From Chloroflexota bacterium (GTDB taxonomy: Bacteria > Chloroflexota > Dehalococcoidia > SM23-28-2 > RBG-16-64-32), in assembly GCA_022560365.1 (NCBI GenBank), contig JADFTG010000016.1, forward strand, positions 1 through 11,103: 11,103 nucleotides of DNA. The letters are read 5' to 3'. How positions within the stretch are numbered: position 1 is the stretch's first letter; every line of letters starts with the position of its first letter. The notes under the pieces were generated by a model that was given only the letters and a program-made list of their open reading frames with translations, was not told the DNA's origin and made no database searches. A program made the translations under genes and the position numbers. Below, piece after piece: positions 7,203-11,103 of this stretch.

Positions 7203-7696
7203 TCGCCCTCCTCCCCACGCGCCAGTACGATCGCGCCGATCAGGGAGACCATCAGCACCAGCGAGGCGATCTCGAAGGGCATCGCCCACGTCGTGAACAG
7301 CACCTCGCCGATCTCGTAGATCGAGATGACCGTCGCCTCCTCCGTATTGCCTCGCCATTCGGTCTGGGTGACGGCCAGGACCGTGGTGCCGAGGAAGATC
7401 GTCGCCGCCAGCGCCGCGATCGGCCGCTGCGGGCCGTCCATGGGGCCGGCGGTGTCGCGGACGCGCGTCAGCATCATCGCGAAGAGGATGAGGATCGTGA
7501 CGGCGCCGCCGTAGACGAGCACCTGGACGATCGCCAGGAACTCCGAAGCGAGCAGCACGTAGACGGCGGCGACGCCGAGCAGCGCCATAATCAGGAAGAG
7601 CGCTGAGTGGATGACGTTTCGGGCTATGACGACGCCGAGGCCGCCGGCGACAGTGACGGCGGCGATAACGTAGAAGATCGCTTCTTCGTACGTCAT
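7199..7696 (-). CDS. nuoJ: NADH-quinone oxidoreductase subunit J
   Basis: A 165-residue membrane subunit of complex I with five hydrophobic helices (about 5-25, 30-50, 53-77, 92-112 and 138-159). The third contains the signature VQVLVYGGAVTILILF with Y62, the helix whose rotation or pi-bulge couples quinone chemistry to proton transfer in NuoJ/ND6. The end is short and acidic (RGEEGE). The ATG at 7696 gives normal family length, although no convincing Shine-Dalgarno is visible in the 31 bases after nuoI. Its stop overlaps the nuoK start by four bases. Confidence 0.96.
   Translation of the reverse strand: MTYEEAIFYVIAAVTVAGGLGVVIARNVIHSALFLIMALLGVAAVYVLLASEFLAIVQVLVYGGAVTILILFAMMLTRVRDTAGPMDGPQRPIAALAATIFLGTTVLAVTQTEWRGNTEEATVISIYEIGEVLFTTWAMPFEIASLVLMVSLIGAIVLARGEEGE
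7206..7216 (-). promoter_or_regulatory. Strong ribosome binding site fixing the nuoK start
   Basis: On the minus strand GGGGAGGAGGG lies within the last codons of nuoJ. Its GGAGG core is 7 bases before ATG 7202. This selects the 102-residue NuoK over the longer open frame. Confidence 0.8.
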
Positions 7697-7727
7697 GCCA
7701 GGGTGCGGTTACGATTCAACTTTGGAT

Positions 7728-8285
7728 TTACCCCTCGCCGCCTTCCTCGCTCGCCTTGGTCTCCTCCGCCTCTTCTTCCTCCTCAACCTTCGGTGACCAA
7801 CCAGAGTGCGCCACGCCCATCGGCTCGCGGAACGGGTCCTTGAGTTGGCCCGTGCGCGACTGTTTGAGCAGGGCGTCCGTGTCCAGGACCAGGTCTTGGC
7901 GGTCATAGGTGGAAAGCTCAACGCCCTCCCAGGTGTTGTTCATCACGATCGCGTCGAAGTTGCAGACCTCGACGCAGATGTCGCAGCGCATGCAGCGCGC
8001 GTAGTCGAGATAGAACTGATCGACGATCTTCTTGCGCTTGCTCTTGCCCGCTGCCTTCTTCGGGTTGTCTTTCATCGTGACGGTGATGCAGTCCACGGGG
8101 CAGTAGCGGGCGCAGACCTGGCAGCCGGTGCAGAACGGCTCGTCCTTCTCGAAGTCCCAGAGGAGCACCGGCAAACCGCGCGAGCGATGCGGCAGCTCCT
8201 TCTTCTCCGTTGGGTACTGGACGGTAACCGGCTTGCGCATGGCCGCCCGGAGCGTCGTTTTCAGCGCCTTAAGGATTCCCAGCAT
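7728..8285 (-). CDS. nuoI: NADH-quinone oxidoreductase subunit I, two [4Fe-4S] clusters
   Basis: A 185-residue peripheral-arm subunit that carries clusters N6a and N6b and passes electrons toward N2 and quinone. Both ferredoxin-type motifs are complete: C52, C55, C58, C62 and C98, C101, C104, C108. Between them lies a lysine/arginine-rich stretch (72-86, KDNPKKAAGKSKRKK). The protein ends in a strongly acidic tail (168-185, mostly Glu). The start is the ATG at 8285, with GGGGAG 9 bases upstream, overlapping the nuoH stop as TGATG. A longer open frame continues upstream but overlaps nuoH and does not resemble NuoI. With no nuoEFG in the cluster, this subunit is a candidate entry point for electrons from ferredoxin; that is inference. 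Confidence 0.97.
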   Translation of the reverse strand: MLGILKALKTTLRAAMRKPVTVQYPTEKKELPHRSRGLPVLLWDFEKDEPFCTGCQVCARYCPVDCITVTMKDNPKKAAGKSKRKKIVDQFYLDYARCMRCDICVEVCNFDAIVMNNTWEGVELSTYDRQDLVLDTDALLKQSRTGQLKDPFREPMGVAHSGWSPKVEEEEEAEETKASEEGGEG

Positions 8286-9433
8286 CAGAGCACACTCCCC
8301 ACCCGTTGGGCCGCGCCGGACGTCTGGTAGAGGACACCCGAGCGGCGCGCGATGTGATAGATCAGCGTTCCCATGGCGATCGCAGCGGTGCCGGAGAGTA
8401 TCGTGAGCGTCCAGTTCGGCCAGTCGTAAACCAGCACCAGCCCGTTGATTATGATTTGCAGGAATGCGAAGGGCAACAGAATTTGCCAGCACAGCGCCAT
8501 CAGCTGGTCGATGCGCAGCCGGGGCACACTCACACGCATCCACATGAAGAAGAGAATGAACGCTGACGTCTTGACGACCATGAGGGATACCTGCAGCCAC
8601 GTAGCGTTGTCGGCGCTGAACGGCCATATCCAACCGCCCAGGAAGATCAGCGAGGCCAACGCCGAGATCAGGACGAGGCTCACAAACTCGCCCATCTGGA
8701 ACATCGACCAGCGGATGCCCGAATACTCGACGGATGGGCCGCCGACGACTTCTGTCTCGGCGACCGGTATGTCGAACGGCTGCCGGTAGAGCTCCGCCAG
8801 GCCGGCGATCACGAAGATGATGAACGCCAGGGGCTGGTAGGCGATGAACGGCGTGTTGTCCTGCAGGTTCACGAGAGTGTAAAGGTTGAGGCTCTGGCCC
8901 AGCATCGCGACCGCTACCGCGGACAGGATGAGCGGGATCTCGTAGCTGATTAGCTGTGCGCCGGCTCGCACGCCGCCCAGAAGCGCGTACTTGTTGTCGG
9001 AGCCCCAGCCGGCCATCACGAAGCCGACGATGCCGAGGCTGGACACGGCGAGGAAGTAGAAAAGGCCGAGCGTCATGTTGCGCACGAAGATGTCGGACGT
9101 AAAGGGCACGGCTACGGCGGCCATGAAGACGGGCACGACGATAACGAACACCGCCAGCTCGAAAGTCGGCCGATCAGCGCTGTCCGGGCGTACATCTTCT
9201 TTCGTCATCAGCTTGATCGTGTCGGCGAGGCCCTGGAGCAGGCCGAACGGGCCGACGTGCATCGGGCCCAGGCGCTGCTGCAGCCGGCCGATGACTTTGC
9301 GCTCCACCCAGGTCAACAGGATTACGCCGACTGGTACCAGCAAGGCGACGATCCCCATCCGCAGCAGGGCATCGAGCCAGACGTTTTCGGCGAGTAGGAA
9401 CGTCACGGTCTCATAGCTACCGATCGACCTCAC
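8285..9433 (-). CDS. nuoH: NADH-quinone oxidoreductase subunit H
   Basis: A 382-residue membrane subunit that forms the quinone chamber with NuoB and NuoD and begins the proton path. Signatures seen are WVERKVIGRLQQRLGP (42-57), GLLQGLADTIKLMTKED (64-80), GWGSDNKYALLGGVRAGAQ (142-160) with ISYEI, and the quinone-site loop AELYRQPFDIPVAETEV (213-229) followed by EYSGIRW. In that loop the first Glu of the common PFDLPEAExEL pattern is V224. The start GTG at 9433 overlaps the end of nuoD by 17 bases. No Shine-Dalgarno is evident, and a second in-frame GTG (residue 10, 9406) cannot be excluded. An ATG at 9414 is out of frame. Confidence 0.96.
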   Translation of the reverse strand: MRSIGSYETVTFLLAENVWLDALLRMGIVALLVPVGVILLTWVERKVIGRLQQRLGPMHVGPFGLLQGLADTIKLMTKEDVRPDSADRPTFELAVFVIVVPVFMAAVAVPFTSDIFVRNMTLGLFYFLAVSSLGIVGFVMAGWGSDNKYALLGGVRAGAQLISYEIPLILSAVAVAMLGQSLNLYTLVNLQDNTPFIAYQPLAFIIFVIAGLAELYRQPFDIPVAETEVVGGPSVEYSGIRWSMFQMGEFVSLVLISALASLIFLGGWIWPFSADNATWLQVSLMVVKTSAFILFFMWMRVSVPRLRIDQLMALCWQILLPFAFLQIIINGLVLVYDWPNWTLTILSGTAAIAMGTLIYHIARRSGVLYQTSGAAQRVGSVL

Positions 9434-10556
9434 AGAGGACGATGTCGATCGAACCTAGGATGATGATCACGTCTGAGAGGTAGTTGCCGATGGACATCGC
9501 CCGCAGTGCTGAGAGGTTGGAGAACGAGGCGCCCCGCACCTTGTGGCGGTATGGCTTGTCTGTGCCGGTGGCGACGATGTAAACACCGTACTCGCCGCGA
9601 GGGCCTTCCACGCGCATGTAGATCTCGCCCTCCGGCACGCGCAGGATGCGCTTCATGCCCTCCGCCATGATCGGGCCGTCCGGCATGCCCGCCAGCGCCT
9701 GCTCGACGATGCGCACTGACTGCTTCATCTCGTCAAGCCGGATGAGCACGCGGTCGTAGACATCGCCGGCTTTCCCGGTCGGGATGTCGAAGTCGAAGCG
9801 GTCGTAGATCGAGTACGGCTCGGCCTTCCGCAGGTCGTACTCGAGGCCGGTAGCGCGGAGGAGCGGGCCGCTGAGGCCCCAGTTGATCGCGTCTTCGATG
9901 CTCACGCGGCTCAGGCCGCGGCAGCGCGCCAGCACGACCTCGTTGTCGACGATCAGGCCTTCCAGGTCCTTGAGGCCGCTGTTGATGTGATCGAGGACCT
10001 GCGTGCAGCGCTCCCGGAAGTTGTCCGGAACGTCCCAGGCGACGCCGCCGGGGCGGAAGTAGTTGTACATCATCCGTTCGCCGGTGATCTCTTCGAAGAA
10101 GTCCTGCACGTACTCGCGGTCCCGGAACGCGTACATGAACGACGTCCCGAAGATGCCGACGTCGGTGCCGAAGGCGCCGATGAACATCAGGTGGCTCGTG
10201 ATGCGGTTCAACTCCGCAAGGATCACGCGGATGTACTCCGAGCGCTCCGTGGGCGTGATGCCAGTGAGCTTCTCGATGGCTTCGACGAAGCAATGCTCGG
10301 TGTTGAACTGCGCCAGGTAGTCCGTGCGATCGTGGTAGCCGATCACCTGGCGGTAGTCGCAGTTCTCGGGCAGCTTTTCGTTGCCGCGGTGCATGTAGCC
10401 GATGACGGGGTCGACATCCGTCACGAGCTCGCCGTCGACGGTCAGCACCATGCGGAAGACGCCGTGCGTGGCCGGGTGCTGCGGCCCGACGTTGATGTTG
10501 ATGTCGACCGTCTCGAGGTCGGGCTCGCCCGGGATCGTGTAGTCGATCGTGGCCAT
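9417..10556 (-). CDS. nuoD: NADH-quinone oxidoreductase subunit D (49 kDa)
   Basis: A 379-residue peripheral-arm subunit that forms most of the quinone-binding pocket. It descends from the [NiFe]-hydrogenase large subunit but lacks the metal-binding cysteines. Seen here are GPQHPATHG (24-32), with H31 as the quinone-site histidine, and YHDRTDY (74-80), with Y80 the likely quinone-head ligand. Also present are YMHRGNEKL (54-62), ELNRITSHL (115-123), the FRPGGVAWD segment (167-175) and the usual C-terminal EVDR. It is about 20-30 residues shorter at the N-terminus than some homologues, within the family range. The ATG follows the upstream repeat-protein stop by two bases, so the two are co-transcribed. 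It is followed directly by nuoH rather than nuoE. Confidence 0.97.
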   Translation of the reverse strand: MATIDYTIPGEPDLETVDININVGPQHPATHGVFRMVLTVDGELVTDVDPVIGYMHRGNEKLPENCDYRQVIGYHDRTDYLAQFNTEHCFVEAIEKLTGITPTERSEYIRVILAELNRITSHLMFIGAFGTDVGIFGTSFMYAFRDREYVQDFFEEITGERMMYNYFRPGGVAWDVPDNFRERCTQVLDHINSGLKDLEGLIVDNEVVLARCRGLSRVSIEDAINWGLSGPLLRATGLEYDLRKAEPYSIYDRFDFDIPTGKAGDVYDRVLIRLDEMKQSVRIVEQALAGMPDGPIMAEGMKRILRVPEGEIYMRVEGPRGEYGVYIVATGTDKPYRHKVRGASFSNLSALRAMSIGNYLSDVIIILGSIDIVLCEVDR

Positions 10557-10558
10557 CG

Positions 10559-11065
10559 CTAGCCGGCCTGCTCTGCCGAGAACTTTTTGAGCGCCTCGGC
10601 CACGAACTTCTTTTCGTCCTCGGTTGACATGCCCTTGGCGCGGGCTTCGTTGCGGGCCTTGGTGATGACCTTGGCTTTGGCCTGCGCCAGTTCGACTTTC
10701 GACAGCTCCTTCTTTGGAGCCGCCGCGGCAGGGGCGCCGCCGGCAGCCTGCTCCTCGGAGAACTTCTTGAGCGCCTCGGCCACGAACTTCTTTTCGTCTT
10801 CGGTCGACATGCCTTTGGCGCGGGCTTCGTTGCGGGCCTTGGTGATGACCTTGGCCTTGGCCTGCGCCAGTTCGACTTTCGACATCGGGGCCGGCACGGC
10901 TGCACCGTCTCCTGCCTGTCCCGACTTGAGGTCTTCGTTGAACTTGTCGATTGCGGCGCGCACTGCGGCCTTCTCGTCTTCCGGCGAGAGTCCTTCCGCG
11001 CGGGCTTTGTCGCGCGCTTCCTTCATCAATTTCGCTTTGGCCTGCGCGATCTCCACCTTGGACAT
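10559..11065 (-). repeat. Three tandem 180-base coding repeats
   Basis: Units begin at 11065, 10885 and 10705 on the minus strand, exactly 180 bases apart; the last is cut short by the stop. A 124-base part of the second and third units (10760-10883 and 10580-10703) differs at only five positions, all silent. The first unit is clearly more diverged in both DNA and protein. Confidence 0.9.
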
Positions 11066-11103
11066 CGGCGGTGGCGCTTCGCCACTTGCCGACGCGGCCT
11101 GCC
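10559..11103 (-). CDS. C-terminal part of a 60-residue-repeat protein, possibly an extended NuoC (partial)
   Basis: The frame is open to the right edge, so the N-terminus is outside the window. The ATG at 11065 has no Shine-Dalgarno, and the codons before it encode QAASASGEAPPP, a linker like those between the repeats, so it is probably internal. From that Met there are three repeats with an exact 60-residue period. Each has a ~48-residue Lys/Ala/Glu-rich unit (SKVExAQAKAK..., ...EDEK...KF), predicted as two charged helices, then an Ala/Gly/Pro linker. There are no cysteines or membrane helices. It ends two bases before nuoD, the slot of nuoC in complex I operons. The favoured reading is a NuoC C-terminal extension; a separate repeat protein is possible. 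Its function is unknown to me. The Ala/Pro-linked modules suggest flexible docking or assembly, which is speculation. Confidence 0.75.
   Translation of the reverse strand, partial: QAASASGEAPPPMSKVEIAQAKAKLMKEARDKARAEGLSPEDEKAAVRAAIDKFNEDLKSGQAGDGAAVPAPMSKVELAQAKAKVITKARNEARAKGMSTEDEKKFVAEALKKFSEEQAAGGAPAAAAPKKELSKVELAQAKAKVITKARNEARAKGMSTEDEKKFVAEALKKFSAEQAG

Noticed and set aside
7203..7358. N-terminal extension of nuoK by 52 residues
   Set aside because: The extra part is nuoJ read in another frame. A strong Shine-Dalgarno and the ATGA overlap place the start at 7202, and NuoK is normally about 100 residues.
8286..8633. N-terminal extension of nuoI by 116 residues
   Set aside because: It overlaps nuoH in another frame, shows no resemblance to NuoI, and the ATG at 8285 has a good ribosome binding site.
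9733..10905. 390-residue minus-strand frame overlapping nuoD and the repeat gene
   Set aside because: It is the out-of-frame reading of both, Arg/Pro-rich, and its apparent repeats are the same DNA repeats read in the wrong frame.
10559..11065. CRISPR-like array
   Set aside because: The 180-base periodicity with long, conserved, in-frame coding units and silent differences marks coding repeats, not short repeats with unique spacers.
11071..11085. Perfect 6-base hairpin with a 3-base loop (GTGGCG/CGCCAC)
   Set aside because: It lies in the linker codons of an open frame, is short and has no T tract; likely chance in GC-rich DNA.

Overview
The window is GC-rich and gene-dense, with no gene-free stretch over 100 bases. 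It looks like a bacterial chromosomal contig, probably from an environmental genome. Three things point tentatively to Chloroflexota: a complex I cluster that runs nuoD-nuoH with no nuoEFG between them, a secreted dockerin protein with Pro/Thr linkers, and a glutamine-synthetase tail ending in RYLPIL. This assignment is inference; no rRNA or marker gene is present.

Layout. Positions 15-893 (+) hold a chimeric reading frame. Its first ~200 residues are the beta subunit of pyruvate:ferredoxin oxidoreductase (PorB). Its last ~90 residues are the C-terminus of a type I glutamine synthetase. The join falls in a segment (AAMLAAG) that both families can encode. Positions 915-1853 (-) hold a secreted M23-like metallopeptidase with a type I dockerin domain and a Pro/Thr-rich tail. 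Positions 1892-10556 (-) are a compact complex I operon transcribed right to left: nuoD, H, I, J, K, L, M, N. Most junctions overlap or are only a few bases apart. The exception is the 95-base nuoK-nuoL spacer, which holds a hairpin built from a heptamer repeat. From 10559 to the right edge (-) is the C-terminal part of a larger protein, in the position where nuoC is expected, made of three 60-residue repeats.

How the genes work together. NuoD and NuoI are the quinone-site and [4Fe-4S] parts of the peripheral arm. NuoH, J, K, L, M and N form the proton-pumping membrane arm. With nuoEFG absent from the usual place, the enzyme may be an 11-subunit form that takes electrons from something other than NADH, such as reduced ferredoxin. 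PorB-type enzymes make reduced ferredoxin, but the PorB frame here is on the opposite strand, is separated by the peptidase gene, and is broken. A functional link between them is therefore only suggestive.

The items most worth a second look are the PorB/glutamine-synthetase chimera, the 60-residue tandem repeats upstream of nuoD, the missing pump lysine in NuoM, and the heptamer hairpin between nuoK and nuoL.
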